A stretch of DNA of 64,000 nt, taken from NCBI RefSeq assembly GCF_003627155.1, contig NZ_CP032621.1, positions 1,902,501 to 1,966,500 on the forward strand, in the 5' to 3' direction. Below the pieces are notes generated by a model. It saw nothing but the letters and a program-made list of their open reading frames with translations, made no database searches and was not told the DNA's origin. A program made the translations under genes and the position numbers. Position 1 is the first letter of the stretch. Every line of letters begins with the position of its first letter. This DNA is from Streptococcus gwangjuense (lineage in GTDB: Bacteria; Bacillota; Bacilli; Lactobacillales; Streptococcaceae). Below are positions 36,801 to 47,260 of this stretch, piece after piece.

Positions 36801-37259
36801 TTACTTTCTATGCTCCAAGAGTTGGTTGATATGGTCTACTTTTTTTGATGCTCTTTTATAGGAAATAGTCCAAATGATGAGGTAGACAATCGCAAACTCG
36901 ATAATGAGTTGGAGATAGAAAATCCAGTGGAAGGGGAACCAACCAGCTAGGGTTGCTAGTGGGATAAAGCCTACTAGCATGAGGAAAAAATGAGTCAGAG
37001 TCGCACGGAGTAAGCTCCAGTCACGGCTGAATAAGCGGTTGCCAAAGTTAAAGAGAATACCGATGGCTGCCCAGATCAGTGTGCAGTAGAGCAAGACCAG
37101 GGCACCGTGAATCTGATGTTGGGTCATCACTTGGCCGATGAGAGAGTCGGAACTTAGTGGTGCGTAGGTATTTGGTGCATAAATGAGTGAAAAGATGATA
37201 GAGAGGATGAGGCCGATAAGAACACCGGCAGCTGCATCGTGGAAGATTTGTTTTTTCAT
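36801..37259 (-). CDS. DUF3021 membrane protein, partner of LytTR regulator
   Basis: 152 residues with four membrane segments and a short charged C-terminus, the DUF3021 pattern. Such proteins are almost always encoded directly after a LytTR DNA-binding protein and probably hold it in check at the membrane, as described for LytTR/membrane pairs in S. mutans. It overlaps the LytTR gene by 4 bp (ATGA), so the two are made together. The signal is unknown. Confidence 0.85.
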   Translation of the reverse strand: MKKQIFHDAAAGVLIGLILSIIFSLIYAPNTYAPLSSDSLIGQVMTQHQIHGALVLLYCTLIWAAIGILFNFGNRLFSRDWSLLRATLTHFFLMLVGFIPLATLAGWFPFHWIFYLQLIIEFAIVYLIIWTISYKRASKKVDHINQLLEHRK

Positions 37260-37696
37260 AGTTCTAATTTCTCCTTGATGGTTTTTAGGTAACGGCGTGA
37301 AGAGTAGGTGAAGCTTTCGTTTTTCAAGAAAATTTCTACTAGGCCGTTGGGCGTGAGCTTGAGATGAGAGATGGAGTTGATATTGATGATTTCTGATTGG
37401 GAAATTTGGATAAAAGTTGTTGGCAGAATTTCAAGGACTTGATAGAGCCGTAAATCAATATTGTAGGTCTGACTGGCTGTTTCTGCTAGCACCTTCCGAT
37501 TCTCGATATAGAATCGTTGTATCTTACCAATCTTAACTAGATAGACCTGATCATCAATCTTTCCTTTGATTTTTTCTGTTCGGTCCAGATTTTCTGCAAA
37601 CTCGATGACTTTTTGGACTTTTTCGGTTTCTTGAGGTGCTTGCACAATCAGCTTTTCCTCTTCGTAAGTCTCGCTAATCTGTAGTTCTACTTTCAT
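37256..37696 (-). CDS. LytTR-domain transcription regulator
   Basis: 146 residues. An N-terminal ~45-residue region is followed by a LytTR DNA-binding domain (VYLVKIGKIQRFYIENRKVLAET, then LPTTFIQISQSEIININSISHLK, then SRRYLKTIKEKL), without a receiver domain. These stand-alone LytTR proteins usually activate their own operon and, in streptococci, bacteriocin or competence genes. It is co-transcribed with the DUF3021 partner. The ribosome site is AAAAGGAGAG. The region upstream holds a GTGATCAC palindrome. Confidence 0.87.
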   Translation of the reverse strand: MKVELQISETYEEEKLIVQAPQETEKVQKVIEFAENLDRTEKIKGKIDDQVYLVKIGKIQRFYIENRKVLAETASQTYNIDLRLYQVLEILPTTFIQISQSEIININSISHLKLTPNGLVEIFLKNESFTYSSRRYLKTIKEKLEL

Positions 37697-37846
37697 AAAT
37701 TTCTCTCCTTTTCAGTTATACAAGATTGTGATCACTTCCTGTACACCTTTATTAAACACTATTTTAGGGGACCTGACAAGGGACTTTGTCTATGTGGATG
37801 GATTTGGCTCCTATGTGGTGCTTGCTTTTCTGTCCTATCTGAAATA

Positions 37847-37855
37847 TGGTATAAT
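37847..37855 (+). promoter_or_regulatory. mutL promoter (extended -10)
   Basis: TGgTATAAT with core 37850-37855; there is no clear -35. Confidence 0.6.
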
Positions 37856-37902
37856 AGCACTAATCAATTTCTAGGAAAATAGATACGGAAAGGGGCTGAA
37901 AG

Positions 37903-39852
37903 ATGTCTCATATTATTGAATTGCCAGAGGTGCTGGCAAACCAGATTGCGGCTGGGGAAGTCATTGAGCGTCCTGCTAGTGTGGTCAAAGAGTTGGTAGA
38001 AAATGCTATTGATGCGGGCTCTAGTCAGATTATCATTGAGATTGAGGAAGCAGGTCTCAAGAAAATCCAAATCACAGATAATGGTCATGGAATTGCCCAC
38101 GATGAGGTGGAGTTGGCCCTGCGTCGTCATGCGACCAGTAAAATAAAAAATCAAGCAGACCTCTTTCGGATTCGGACGCTTGGTTTTCGTGGTGAAGCCC
38201 TGCCTTCTATCGCATCCGTCAGCGTTTTAACTCTTTTGACAGCAGTTGAGGGAGCAAGTCATGGAACCAAGCTCGTCGCGCGTGGGGGAGAAGTTGAAGA
38301 AGTCGTTCCAGCGACTAGTCCTGTGGGGACCAAGGTTTGTGTGGAGGACCTCTTTTTCAACACACCTGCCCGCCTCAAGTATATGAAGAGCCAGCAAGCG
38401 GAGCTGTCTCATATCATTGATATTGTCAATCGTCTGGGTTTGGCCCATCCTGAGATTTCTTTTAGTTTAATCAGTGATGGCAAGGAAATGACGCGGACAG
38501 CAGGGACTGGTCAACTGCGCCAAGCAATCGCAGGGATTTACGGTTTGGCGAGTGCCAAGAAGATGATTGAAATTGAAAATTCTGACCTAGATTTCGAAAT
38601 TTCAGGTTTTGTGTCCTTACCTGAGTTAACTCGAGCCAACCGCAACTATATCAGTCTCTTCATCAATGGCCGTTATATAAAGAATTTCCTGCTCAATCGT
38701 GCAATTCTAGACGGCTATGGCAGTAAGCTTATGGTAGGCCGTTTTCCACTGGCTGTCATTCACATTCATATCGACCCTTATCTAGCGGATGTCAATGTGC
38801 ATCCGACCAAGCAAGAGGTGCGGATTTCCAAGGAAAAAGAACTGATGACGCTGGTTTCAGAAGCTATTGCAAATAGTCTCAAGGAGCAAACTTTGATACC
38901 TGATGCCTTGGAAAATCTTGCCAAATCGACCGTGCGCAATCGTCAAAAGGTGGAGCAGACCATTCTCCCCCTCAAAGAAAATACGCTCTACTATGAGCAA
39001 ACAGAGCTGACTAGACCTAGTCAAGCTGAGGTGGCTGATTATCAGGTGGAATTGACTGATGCAGGACAAGACTTAACTTTGTTTACCAAGGAAACCTTGA
39101 ATCAGTTGACCAAGCCAGCAAAATTGCATTTTGCAGAGCGAAAACCTGCTAACTATGATCAACTAGACCATCCAGAGCTAGATCTTGCGAGTCTTGATAA
39201 GGCCTATGACAAACTGGAGCGAGAAGAATCATCAAGCTTTCCAGAGTTGGAATTTTTCGGACAAATGCATGGAACCTATCTCTTTGCTCAAGGGCGAGAT
39301 GGGCTCTACATCATAGACCAACATGCGGCTCAGGAACGGGTTAAGTACGAGGAGTACCGTGAAAGCATTGGTAATGTTGACCAGAGCCAGCAGCAACTCC
39401 TAGTACCTTACATCTTTGAATTTCCTGCAGATGATGCCCTTCGTCTCAGGGAGAGAATGCCTCTCTTAGAGGAAGTGGGCGTCTTTCTAGCAGAGTACGG
39501 AGAAAATCAATTTATCCTGCGTGAACATCCTATTTGGCTGGCAGAGGAGGAGATTGAGTCAGGCATCTATGAGATGTGTGATATGCTACTCTTGACCAAG
39601 GAAGTTTCTATCAAGAAATACCGAGCAGAGTTGGCTATTATGATGTCCTGCAAGCGGTCTATCAAGGCCAATCATCGTATTGATGATCATTCAGCTAGAC
39701 AACTCCTATATCAGCTTTCTCAATGTGACAATCCCTATAACTGTCCCCACGGACGTCCTGTTTTAGTGCATTTTACCAAGTCGGATATGGAAAAGATGTT
39801 CCGACGCATTCAGGAAAATCACACCAGTCTCCGTGAGTTGGGGAAATATTAA
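37903..39852 (+). CDS. mutL: DNA mismatch repair protein MutL (HexB)
   Basis: 649 residues. The N-terminal GHKL ATPase motifs are [15 protein letters not shown] and TLGFRGEAL. The C-terminal domain contains [14 protein letters not shown], which fits the DQHA(x)2E(x)4E metal-binding endonuclease motif, and CPHGRP near the end, so it should nick the strand itself as other Firmicute MutL proteins do. It acts with MutS. It heads mutL-ruvA-tag, a DNA repair operon (gaps of 15 and 9 bp). Confidence 0.97.
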   Translation: MSHIIELPEVLANQIAAGEVIERPASVVKELVENAIDAGSSQIIIEIEEAGLKKIQITDNGHGIAHDEVELALRRHATSKIKNQADLFRIRTLGFRGEALPSIASVSVLTLLTAVEGASHGTKLVARGGEVEEVVPATSPVGTKVCVEDLFFNTPARLKYMKSQQAELSHIIDIVNRLGLAHPEISFSLISDGKEMTRTAGTGQLRQAIAGIYGLASAKKMIEIENSDLDFEISGFVSLPELTRANRNYISLFINGRYIKNFLLNRAILDGYGSKLMVGRFPLAVIHIHIDPYLADVNVHPTKQEVRISKEKELMTLVSEAIANSLKEQTLIPDALENLAKSTVRNRQKVEQTILPLKENTLYYEQTELTRPSQAEVADYQVELTDAGQDLTLFTKETLNQLTKPAKLHFAERKPANYDQLDHPELDLASLDKAYDKLEREESSSFPELEFFGQMHGTYLFAQGRDGLYIIDQHAAQERVKYEEYRESIGNVDQSQQQLLVPYIFEFPADDALRLRERMPLLEEVGVFLAEYGENQFILREHPIWLAEEEIESGIYEMCDMLLLTKEVSIKKYRAELAIMMSCKRSIKANHRIDDHSARQLLYQLSQCDNPYNCPHGRPVLVHFTKSDMEKMFRRIQENHTSLRELGKY

Positions 39853-39867
39853 ACTAAAAGGAAAACT

Positions 39868-40461
39868 ATGTACGAATATTTAAAAGGAATCATTACCAAA
39901 ATTACTGCTAAATACATTGTTCTTGAAACTAACGGTATCGGTTATATCCTGCATGTGGCCAATCCTTATGCCTATTCAGGTCAGGTTAATCAGGAGGCTC
40001 AGATTTATGTGCATCAAGTCGTGCGTGAGGACGCTCATCTGCTTTATGGATTTCGCTCAGAAGATGAGAAAAAGCTCTTTCTTAGTCTGATTTCGGTTTC
40101 TGGGATTGGCCCTGTATCAGCTCTCGCTATTATCGCTGCTGATGACAATGCTGGCTTGGTTCAAGCCATCGAAACCAAGAACATCACCTACTTGACCAAG
40201 TTCCCTAAAATTGGCAAGAAAACAGCCCAGCAGATGGTGCTGGACTTGGAAGGAAAGGTAGTAGTTTCAGGAGACGACCTTCCTGCTAAGGTGGCAGTGC
40301 AAGCAAGTGCTGAAAACCAAGAATTGGAAGAAGCCATGGAAGCCATGTTGGCTCTGGGCTACAAGGCAACAGAGCTCAAGAAAATCAAGAAATTCTTTGA
40401 AGGAACGACAGATACAGCTGAGAACTATATCAAGTCGGCCCTTAAAATGTTGGTCAAATAG
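39868..40461 (+). CDS. ruvA: Holliday junction branch migration protein RuvA
   Basis: 197 residues. The N-terminal OB domain begins [12 protein letters not shown]. Two helix-hairpin-helix motifs follow ([16 protein letters not shown] and [19 protein letters not shown]), and the C-terminal domain III contacts RuvB. It binds four-way junctions and loads RuvB, whose gene is elsewhere. It is second in the mutL-ruvA-tag operon. Confidence 0.95.
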   Translation: MYEYLKGIITKITAKYIVLETNGIGYILHVANPYAYSGQVNQEAQIYVHQVVREDAHLLYGFRSEDEKKLFLSLISVSGIGPVSALAIIAADDNAGLVQAIETKNITYLTKFPKIGKKTAQQMVLDLEGKVVVSGDDLPAKVAVQASAENQELEEAMEAMLALGYKATELKKIKKFFEGTTDTAENYIKSALKMLVK

Positions 40462-40470
40462 GAGCAGAAC

Positions 40471-41037
40471 ATGACAAAACGTTGTTCGTGGGTCAAGATG
40501 ACCAATCCGCTCTACATTGCCTATCATGATGAGGAGTGGGGCCAGCCCCTCCATGATGACCAAGCATTGTTTGAGTTGTTATGTATGGAAACCTATCAGG
40601 CAGGCCTGTCTTGGGAAACGGTTCTCAATAAACGCCAAGCTTTCCGAGAAGCCTTTCATGGCTATCAAATTCAAGCGGTCGCAGAGATGACCGACACCGA
40701 ATTGGAAGACTTGCTGGAGAATCCAGCCATTATCCGAAATCGAGCGAAAATTTTTGCTACACGCGTTAACGCCCAAGCCTTTCTACGGTTACAGGCAGAA
40801 TATTGCTCTTTTGATGCCTATCTTTGGTCTTTTGTTGAGGGGAAAACTGTCGTTAACGATGTTCCTGATTATCGCCAAGCCCCAGCTAAAACACCCTTGT
40901 CTGAGAAATTAGCCAAAGATCTCAAAAAAAGAGGTTTCAAGTTCACAGGCCCAGTCGCCGTCCTGTCTTTTCTACAAGCAGCAGGGCTGGTTGATGACCA
41001 TGAGAATGATTGTGAGTGGAAAAGCAGGAATCAGTGA
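40471..41037 (+). CDS. tag: DNA-3-methyladenine glycosylase I
   Basis: 188 residues. RCSWVKMTNPLYIAYHDEEWGQP is the Tag N-terminus with the catalytic Glu in DEEWG and the first zinc-binding Cys. The C-terminal LVDDHENDC supplies the His and Cys zinc ligands. It removes 3-methyladenine from alkylated DNA. It is last in the operon, with a TAGGAG ribosome site. Confidence 0.95.
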   Translation: MTKRCSWVKMTNPLYIAYHDEEWGQPLHDDQALFELLCMETYQAGLSWETVLNKRQAFREAFHGYQIQAVAEMTDTELEDLLENPAIIRNRAKIFATRVNAQAFLRLQAEYCSFDAYLWSFVEGKTVVNDVPDYRQAPAKTPLSEKLAKDLKKRGFKFTGPVAVLSFLQAAGLVDDHENDCEWKSRNQ

Positions 41038-41069
41038 GTATAGGTAATTAGAATATCTGAGAATATAGA

Positions 41070-41100
41070 AAAAAGCTGAGAAACTTTTCCCAGCTTTTTA
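41070..41100. terminator. Bidirectional terminator after tag
   Basis: AAAAAGCTG and CAGCTTTTT, with inner AAA/TTT pairing. Confidence 0.8.
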
Positions 41101-41118
41101 TATATACTATTAGATTTG

Positions 41119-41382
41119 TTAGAGTGAAGTCAAAAAAGTGATTCCACCTAAAATAACACCAGCTGAATTTGGAATGATTAGTATCCAATCCTTCTTAGGT
41201 TCCTTTGTCCATCCATAAATAACCCAGATTAAGCAAGATATAGCAGCTGATAAAGGTTGAAATGGTTGAGCTTTATTTCCCTGTAAATTAGCGATAATTT
41301 GAGGTATGTAGGCAATAAATACTATAATTCCAATAAAGGCACCAATAGAACCTACGATTCGATTAATTTTTTGTTTTGTCAT
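41119..41382 (-). CDS. SemiSWEET-type sugar transporter (PQ-loop)
   Basis: 87 residues from the ATG at 41380-41382, which has AAGGAGG 5 nt upstream; a longer in-frame version lacks support. Three membrane segments are visible, with the PQ motif in AYIPQIIANLQGNKAQPFQPLSAA. This length and motif are those of bacterial SemiSWEETs, which act as dimers to let sugars through down their gradient. The substrate is unknown. Confidence 0.85.
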   Translation of the reverse strand: MTKQKINRIVGSIGAFIGIIVFIAYIPQIIANLQGNKAQPFQPLSAAISCLIWVIYGWTKEPKKDWILIIPNSAGVILGGITFLTSL

Positions 41383-41487
41383 ATACACCTCCTTCAAAAG
41401 GATATCATAGAAATTAGCGAAATGCAATAAATTCAGATACAAATTGTAACGAAAACGAATACAAAAGCACAAAAATAGAGAAACTAT

Positions 41488-42522
41488 TTATTTTTTGTTA
41501 TAGTCAAAGCGAATGACTTGCTCCTGTGCATCTACATGGGCATGGACTCCAAAGGGTACAATTGCTCTTGGAGTTGCGTGGCCGACATTTAGATTATAGA
41601 TAATCGGGATATTGCTCTCAATAATATCCAATAGTGCCTCTTTATAGTCGTCATAGAAAGTTTCATCCATAGGTTTTCCGACCAGGAGTCCACTGATGGC
41701 CTCAAATATACCAGTGTTCTTTAAAGTCTGCAACATCTTTTTGAAGTCTTCCGGCTCAGGCTTTTCTTCGCTTATCTCTAGCAAGAGGATCTTTCCTTCC
41801 CAGTCTGACAAGTCAGGGAAAAGTTTGTATTTTTGGCAGAGCTCCGTGCTATCTGCGTATCGAGAGTTGTCAAAGATATCGTAGAGGGATTCGAGGCAAC
41901 CACCGAGGATTTTTCCCTCGAACTGGGCATTTCCTTGCAATAATTCAAAACCGGTATTTGCATGACTGACACGAGGTGTTCCCAAAGCCTTAGGACTAAA
42001 ATCAGTTCGTTCCTTATACCAAACGTCACTAGGGCGGATTTCCGAGATTCTTCCCGTCTCAATCAATTCTTTGAAATAGTGGAGGCTATATGGCAACATT
42101 TCTTTGTCTAACTCACAAATGTCTGCTAAGAAGGATTGACCATAAAAAGTCTTGATTCCTAGTTTATGCAACATGAGATGGTTCATGGTTGTATCCGAGA
42201 AACCAAGAAAAATCTTTTGTTTGATAAACTTTTGTAGTTGGTCATTTTCAAAAAGATAAGGTAGTAATCGATAGGTATCGTCTCCACCGATGGCGCATAG
42301 GATCATGTCGATGCTATCATCAGAAAAGGCATGAATCAAATCCTCTGCACGCGCTTCAGGATGGTTCTTGATAAAGTCTAATCCTTTTAGCGAATGGGGC
42401 AAAAAGATAGAATTGAGTCCCAGGTCCTTGAGACGTTGGACACCCAAGTCCACTTCGTGTTTGACAAAGTCTTCTCCGATAATGCCACTAGATAAACTAA
42501 CAATACCAATAGTAGAAATCAT
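41488..42522 (-). CDS. Peptidase S66 family (LD-carboxypeptidase/MccF-like)
   Basis: 344 residues. The Ser-Glu-His catalytic set of family S66 is visible: Ser in GFSDTTMNH (about residue 110), Glu in GGCLESL (about 210) and His in NVGHATPRA (about 310). The family includes murein LD-carboxypeptidases that trim cell-wall tetrapeptides and MccF proteins that detoxify peptide-nucleotide antibiotics such as microcin C. The sequence alone does not separate the two; the MccF branch looks closer. It is transcribed alone. Confidence 0.85.
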   Translation of the reverse strand: MISTIGIVSLSSGIIGEDFVKHEVDLGVQRLKDLGLNSIFLPHSLKGLDFIKNHPEARAEDLIHAFSDDSIDMILCAIGGDDTYRLLPYLFENDQLQKFIKQKIFLGFSDTTMNHLMLHKLGIKTFYGQSFLADICELDKEMLPYSLHYFKELIETGRISEIRPSDVWYKERTDFSPKALGTPRVSHANTGFELLQGNAQFEGKILGGCLESLYDIFDNSRYADSTELCQKYKLFPDLSDWEGKILLLEISEEKPEPEDFKKMLQTLKNTGIFEAISGLLVGKPMDETFYDDYKEALLDIIESNIPIIYNLNVGHATPRAIVPFGVHAHVDAQEQVIRFDYNKK

Positions 42523-42625
42523 ATTTTATCCTCCTAGAAATAGATTGAGCCTATTTTATCACAAAAGAGAAGAGAAAGCTATGTGGGATATCAGAAGAAT
42601 ACTTTAAAATCAAAAAAGTAAGTGA

Positions 42626-42653
42626 AAAAGCAACCGCAGCTGCAGTTGCTTTT
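42626..42653 (-). terminator. Terminator of corA-DUF1129
   Basis: AAAAGCAAC and GTTGCTTTT around a GC-rich centre, with T's on the minus strand. Confidence 0.75.
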
Positions 42654-42663
42654 ATGATTCTTC

Positions 42664-43341
42664 TTAATAGCGTGTTGGTCCTGCACTTGCGCTGCGGATG
42701 TTCAAGCGTTTCTTTAGATAGAAGCGAAGGGCTAGGAGGGCTGCTCCAATAATAGCTAGTGGCAATGGAGCCAGTACTGGGTTAAGGCTAGCTGGTAGGA
42801 AGCTTGTTGCAAAGAAGACAAGCAACCAAAGGAACATAGAAGCTAGGATAACCAGTACAGATTTCCAGAAAGGTGGGCGTTGACTGCGATCCATGTCTGG
42901 TCCATAATACTGGTAAACAAAGTAGTACATCAAGTAGAAGGCAAATCCCCCAACCAGTCCAACTAATAAGAGAGTGACAAATCCATAGCCGAAAGCTTGA
43001 TCTGCCGCAAAGAAAGTTGTGAGTGCGCTGACGAGGGCAAAGAGGCTAGTGATGAAAAGAGCTGAATCCATAATCATCAGTTTTGGATCATCATTTTCCT
43101 TTGGATGCTCTTTTTCATATTGTTCCTTGACAGTGAAACTATGAGCCCAATGGGTCGGTGCGCCATAGAGGGAACGAGCAGTCGTACCCTTGGCTTGCTC
43201 TTCAAGGATTTGGGGAATAACTTCCTCAAAAATAGTCTTGATTTCAGCGTCTGATTTCCCATCTTTGATGAATTGTTGGGTAGCGATGTGGACAAATTCT
43301 TGGTTTTTCTTAGTTAATTTTTGTAGATCAATCTGAGACAT
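42664..43341 (-). CDS. DUF1129 membrane protein
   Basis: 225 residues from the ATG at 43339-43341 behind GAGGAG. The first ~90 residues are cytoplasmic and helical (LTKKNQEFVHIATQQFIKDGKSDAEIKTI), then four membrane segments follow, ending in a basic tail. This is the DUF1129 layout. The role is unknown. It follows corA by 11 bp and is co-transcribed, which suggests a link to divalent-cation transport, as in other streptococci. Confidence 0.85.
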   Translation of the reverse strand: MSQIDLQKLTKKNQEFVHIATQQFIKDGKSDAEIKTIFEEVIPQILEEQAKGTTARSLYGAPTHWAHSFTVKEQYEKEHPKENDDPKLMIMDSALFITSLFALVSALTTFFAADQAFGYGFVTLLLVGLVGGFAFYLMYYFVYQYYGPDMDRSQRPPFWKSVLVILASMFLWLLVFFATSFLPASLNPVLAPLPLAIIGAALLALRFYLKKRLNIRSASAGPTRY

Positions 43342-43352
43342 AGGAACTCCTC

Positions 43353-44297
43353 TTAGAACCATTTTTTATGGATGAGATAGAGAGTGAGCGAGACACTCAT
43401 AGCAAAGGCGATAAAGACGATTAACCAAAAAGCATTTGGCTCGCCGTTTAGGGGGATTTCATTATCCTTAAAGTTCATCCCGTAGGCAGAAAAGACCATG
43501 GTTGGGATGGACATGACGATGGTCACAAGGGCCAAGGTTTTCATGATGTTGTTCTGGTTGTTGGAAATGATAGAGGCAAAGGTTTCTGTCATAGAGTGTA
43601 AGACATTTCCATAGATATCTGCCATCTCGATGGCCTGTTGGGTTTCAATCAGGGTATCTTCAAGCAGGTCTTCGTCCTCAAGGTATTTCTTGATATTGCT
43701 GGTTGAGCTGGTCAATTTCTTAATCACGCGCTCATTTGTTTTAAGTGAGGCTTTGAAATAGACGATGGTTTTTTCCAATTCCATGAGCTCAATCAATTCT
43801 TCATTACGAGTTGATTGATGCAGTTGACTTTCGATTTGTTCACTCTTACGGTCAATCGAACGAAGGGCTGTTAGGTAAAGCTCTGCATTGCGATAGAGAA
43901 TCTGAAAGATAAAACGCGAACGCATGAAAGTGTAGAAATTACGCAATCGACGGTTGATAAAGACATCGAGGACAGGTAGTGGTTCCAAACAAGTAGTGAT
44001 AATGGTTTCCTCGGTGATGATAATACCAAGCGGGATGGTTACGTAGTAGGTGCGGTTATTTCTTTCTTCTGTGACCGGCACGTCAACGATAATCAGGGTG
44101 TACTCGTCTTCAATCGTAATACGAGACATTTCTTCCGCATCGAGCGGTGCTCGAAGGTCGGCAATATCAATATCGAAGGCGTTAGCGATTTCGAGTGATT
44201 CATTTTGAGTCGGATTAACGAGATTGATCCAAGTACCCGGTTCAAGCGTATCGATCTCTTTAAATTCAGTTGTTGTAGAGAGAAAAACTTGTTTCAT
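43353..44297 (-). CDS. corA: CorA-family magnesium/divalent cation transporter
   Basis: 314 residues. A large cytoplasmic N-terminal domain leads through a long helix to two membrane segments at the C-terminus, with the pore signature YGMNF between them and the extracellular loop NGEPNAFW. CorA pentamers carry Mg2+, Co2+ or Ni2+ inward. The second Mg2+ system of the window, mgtA, lies 4 kb away. Ribosome site AAAGGATAAGGG; minus-strand -10 TATAAT at 44342-44347. Confidence 0.93.
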   Translation of the reverse strand: MKQVFLSTTTEFKEIDTLEPGTWINLVNPTQNESLEIANAFDIDIADLRAPLDAEEMSRITIEDEYTLIIVDVPVTEERNNRTYYVTIPLGIIITEETIITTCLEPLPVLDVFINRRLRNFYTFMRSRFIFQILYRNAELYLTALRSIDRKSEQIESQLHQSTRNEELIELMELEKTIVYFKASLKTNERVIKKLTSSTSNIKKYLEDEDLLEDTLIETQQAIEMADIYGNVLHSMTETFASIISNNQNNIMKTLALVTIVMSIPTMVFSAYGMNFKDNEIPLNGEPNAFWLIVFIAFAMSVSLTLYLIHKKWF

Positions 44298-44387
44298 ATC
44301 CCTTATCCTTTCTCATTTTTCAGATTTTTTCACACCGTACTATTATACTATAAATTCAGCCTTTTGGGTAATAGAATCTCACTTTTT

Positions 44388-44397
44388 TTGGTATAAT
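44388..44397 (+). promoter_or_regulatory. uvrA promoter (extended -10)
   Basis: TTGgTATAAT with core 44392-44397. The in-frame ATG at 44396 overlaps the -10, so it cannot be the start. Confidence 0.65.
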
Positions 44398-44428
44398 GGT
44401 AAGCAATAATGGACTAGAAAGAACAAAG

Positions 44429-47260
44429 ATGCAAGATAAAATTGTCATTCATGGGGCGCGTGCCCATAATTTAAAAAATATTGACGTGGAAATTCCACGA
44501 GACAAGCTGGTTGTAGTGACTGGTTTGTCAGGTTCAGGGAAATCCAGTCTGGCCTTTGACACCCTCTATGCGGAGGGACAACGTCGCTATGTGGAGAGTC
44601 TGTCAGCCTATGCTCGCCAGTTCTTGGGAAATATGGAGAAGCCTGATGTAGATGCTATTGATGGTCTCAGCCCAGCTATTTCCATCGACCAGAAAACGAC
44701 TAGTAAAAATCCTCGCTCGACGGTGGGAACAACGACTGAAATCAATGACTATCTGCGTCTCCTCTATGCGCGTGTGGGGACGCCTTACTGTATCAACGGG
44801 CATGGAGCTATCAAGGCTTCTTCTGTGGAGCAAATCGTGGATAAGGTTTTAGAATTGCCTGAACGCCAGCGCTTGCAGATTTTGGCCCCTGTCATCCGCA
44901 AGAAAAAAGGACAGCACAAGAGCGTTATTGAAAAGATTCAGAAAGATGGTTATGTCCGTGTCCGTGTGGATGGGGAAGTATATGATGTGACCGAAGTGCC
45001 AGAGTTGTCTAAGAGCAAGCAACATAATATAGATGTCGTGGTTGATCGTATCGTTATCAAGGAGGGCATTCGTAGTCGTCTCTTTGATTCCATTGAGGCT
45101 GCCCTTCGTATCTCAGAAGGTTATGTCATTATCGACACGATGGACGATTCGGAGTTACTGTTCTCTGAGCATTATGCTTGTCCAGTTTGTGGCTTTACTG
45201 TTCCAGAGCTAGAGCCACGTCTCTTCTCATTCAATGCTCCTTTTGGTTCTTGTAGTGAGTGTGACGGCTTGGGCATCAAGCTGGAGGTGGACACTGATTT
45301 GGTGGTGCCAGATGCCAGCAAAACCTTACGTGAGGGAGCCTTGGCTCCTTGGAATCCTATCTCATCCAACTACTATCCAAACATGCTAGAGCAGGCTATG
45401 ACAGCCTTTGGAGTGGATATGGATAAGCCTTTTGAGGACTTGTCAGAAGAAGATAAGAACTTGATTCTCTATGGGTCAGATGGCAAGGAATTCCATTTCC
45501 ACTATGAGAATGAATTTGGTGGTGTGCGCGATATTGACATTCCTTTTGAGGGAATTGTCAATAATATCAAGCGTCGCTATCACGAGACAAACAGCGATTA
45601 CACCCGCACCCAGATGCGCCTCTACATGAATGAGCTGACCTGCGGAACCTGTCACGGTTACCGTCTCAATGATCAGGCCTTGTCTGTCCGTGTGGGTGGC
45701 GAGCAAGGGCCACATATCGGAGAAATTTCAGACCTGTCTATCGCAGACCACTTAGACTTGGTGAGCCAGCTGACCTTGTCTGAAAATGAAGCCATCATCG
45801 CTCGTCCCATTCTCAAGGAAATCAAGGATCGTTTGACCTTCCTTAATAACGTGGGTCTTAACTATCTGACTCTGTCTCGCTCAGCAGGAACCCTTTCAGG
45901 TGGGGAAAGTCAGCGTATTCGTTTGGCAACCCAGATTGGTTCTAACCTATCAGGTGTCCTCTATATCCTAGATGAGCCGTCAATCGGTCTTCACCAGAGG
46001 GATAATGACCGTCTGATTGCCAGTCTCAAAAAGATGCGTGACTTGGGCAATACTCTTATCGTGGTGGAACATGACGAAGATACCATGCGTGAGGCGGATT
46101 ATCTGGTTGACGTTGGTCCCGGTGCCGGTGTTTTTGGTGGGGAGATTGTTGCTGCAGGTACGCCTAAACAGGTAGCTCGTAACAGTAAGTCTATCACAGG
46201 CCAGTACTTGTCAGGTAAACGTGCTATTCCAGTGCCAACAGAGCGCCGTACTGGTAATGGTCGTTTTATCGAAGTGACAGGAGCGCGTGAGAACAACTTG
46301 CAAAATGTCACAGCTCGCTTTCCACTAGGAAAATTCATCGCAGTGACAGGGGTATCAGGTTCAGGGAAATCGACCCTAATCAATAGTATCCTCAAAAAAG
46401 CGATTGCCCAAAAGCTCAACCGCAATTCAGACAAACCAGGTAAATTCAAAACCATTACAGGGATTGAGCATGTAGACCGCTTGATTGACATTGACCAGAG
46501 TCCAATCGGGCGAACGCCGAGGTCCAACCCAGCTACCTATACAGGAGTTTTTGACGATATACGTGACCTTTTTGCTCAAACAAACGAAGCCAAGATTCGT
46601 GGTTACAAGAAGGGACGTTTTAGTTTCAACGTTAAGGGAGGTCGTTGTGAAGCCTGCTCAGGCGACGGGATCATTAAGATTGAGATGCACTTCTTGCCAG
46701 ATGTTTATGTAGCTTGTGAGGTCTGCCACGGAACCCGCTACAACAGTGAAACCCTAGAAGTTCACTACAAGGAAAAAAATATCTCGCAGGTCTTGGACAT
46801 GACTGTCAACGATGCGGTAGAATTCTTCCAACATATTCCTAAAATTCAACGCAAACTTCAGACCATCAAGGATGTAGGGTTGGGCTATGTGACGCTAGGT
46901 CAACCAGCTACCACTCTTTCTGGGGGAGAAGCCCAGCGTATGAAGTTGGCTAGTGAACTCCACAAACGATCGACAGGAAAATCTTTCTACATTCTGGATG
47001 AGCCAACGACAGGACTCCATACAGAGGATATCGCTCGCTTGCTTAAGGTTTTAGCTCGCTTTGTTGACGATGGCAATACAGTCCTTGTTATCGAGCACAA
47101 TCTAGATGTTATTAAGACTGCAGACCATATCATTGACCTAGGTCCAGAAGGTGGTGTCGGTGGTGGAACCATCATCGCAACAGGAACTCCAGAAGAAGTA
47201 GCGGCCAACGAAGCCAGCTACACAGGACAGTATTTGAAAGGAAAGTTACATCATGAATAA
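44429..47260 (+). CDS. uvrA: Excinuclease ABC subunit A
   Basis: 943 residues from the ATG at 44429, the length of streptococcal UvrA. It has two ABC ATPase modules with Walker [10 protein letters not shown] (about residue 31) and GVSGSGKST (about 640), two LSGGE signatures, and two zinc fingers (CPVCG...CSECDG and CEACSGDG...CEVCHG). It detects bulky DNA damage and loads UvrB for nucleotide excision repair. The ribosome site is weak (AGAAAG). It overlaps pepQ by 8 bp. Confidence 0.97.
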   Translation: MQDKIVIHGARAHNLKNIDVEIPRDKLVVVTGLSGSGKSSLAFDTLYAEGQRRYVESLSAYARQFLGNMEKPDVDAIDGLSPAISIDQKTTSKNPRSTVGTTTEINDYLRLLYARVGTPYCINGHGAIKASSVEQIVDKVLELPERQRLQILAPVIRKKKGQHKSVIEKIQKDGYVRVRVDGEVYDVTEVPELSKSKQHNIDVVVDRIVIKEGIRSRLFDSIEAALRISEGYVIIDTMDDSELLFSEHYACPVCGFTVPELEPRLFSFNAPFGSCSECDGLGIKLEVDTDLVVPDASKTLREGALAPWNPISSNYYPNMLEQAMTAFGVDMDKPFEDLSEEDKNLILYGSDGKEFHFHYENEFGGVRDIDIPFEGIVNNIKRRYHETNSDYTRTQMRLYMNELTCGTCHGYRLNDQALSVRVGGEQGPHIGEISDLSIADHLDLVSQLTLSENEAIIARPILKEIKDRLTFLNNVGLNYLTLSRSAGTLSGGESQRIRLATQIGSNLSGVLYILDEPSIGLHQRDNDRLIASLKKMRDLGNTLIVVEHDEDTMREADYLVDVGPGAGVFGGEIVAAGTPKQVARNSKSITGQYLSGKRAIPVPTERRTGNGRFIEVTGARENNLQNVTARFPLGKFIAVTGVSGSGKSTLINSILKKAIAQKLNRNSDKPGKFKTITGIEHVDRLIDIDQSPIGRTPRSNPATYTGVFDDIRDLFAQTNEAKIRGYKKGRFSFNVKGGRCEACSGDGIIKIEMHFLPDVYVACEVCHGTRYNSETLEVHYKEKNISQVLDMTVNDAVEFFQHIPKIQRKLQTIKDVGLGYVTLGQPATTLSGGEAQRMKLASELHKRSTGKSFYILDEPTTGLHTEDIARLLKVLARFVDDGNTVLVIEHNLDVIKTADHIIDLGPEGGVGGGTIIATGTPEEVAANEASYTGQYLKGKLHHE

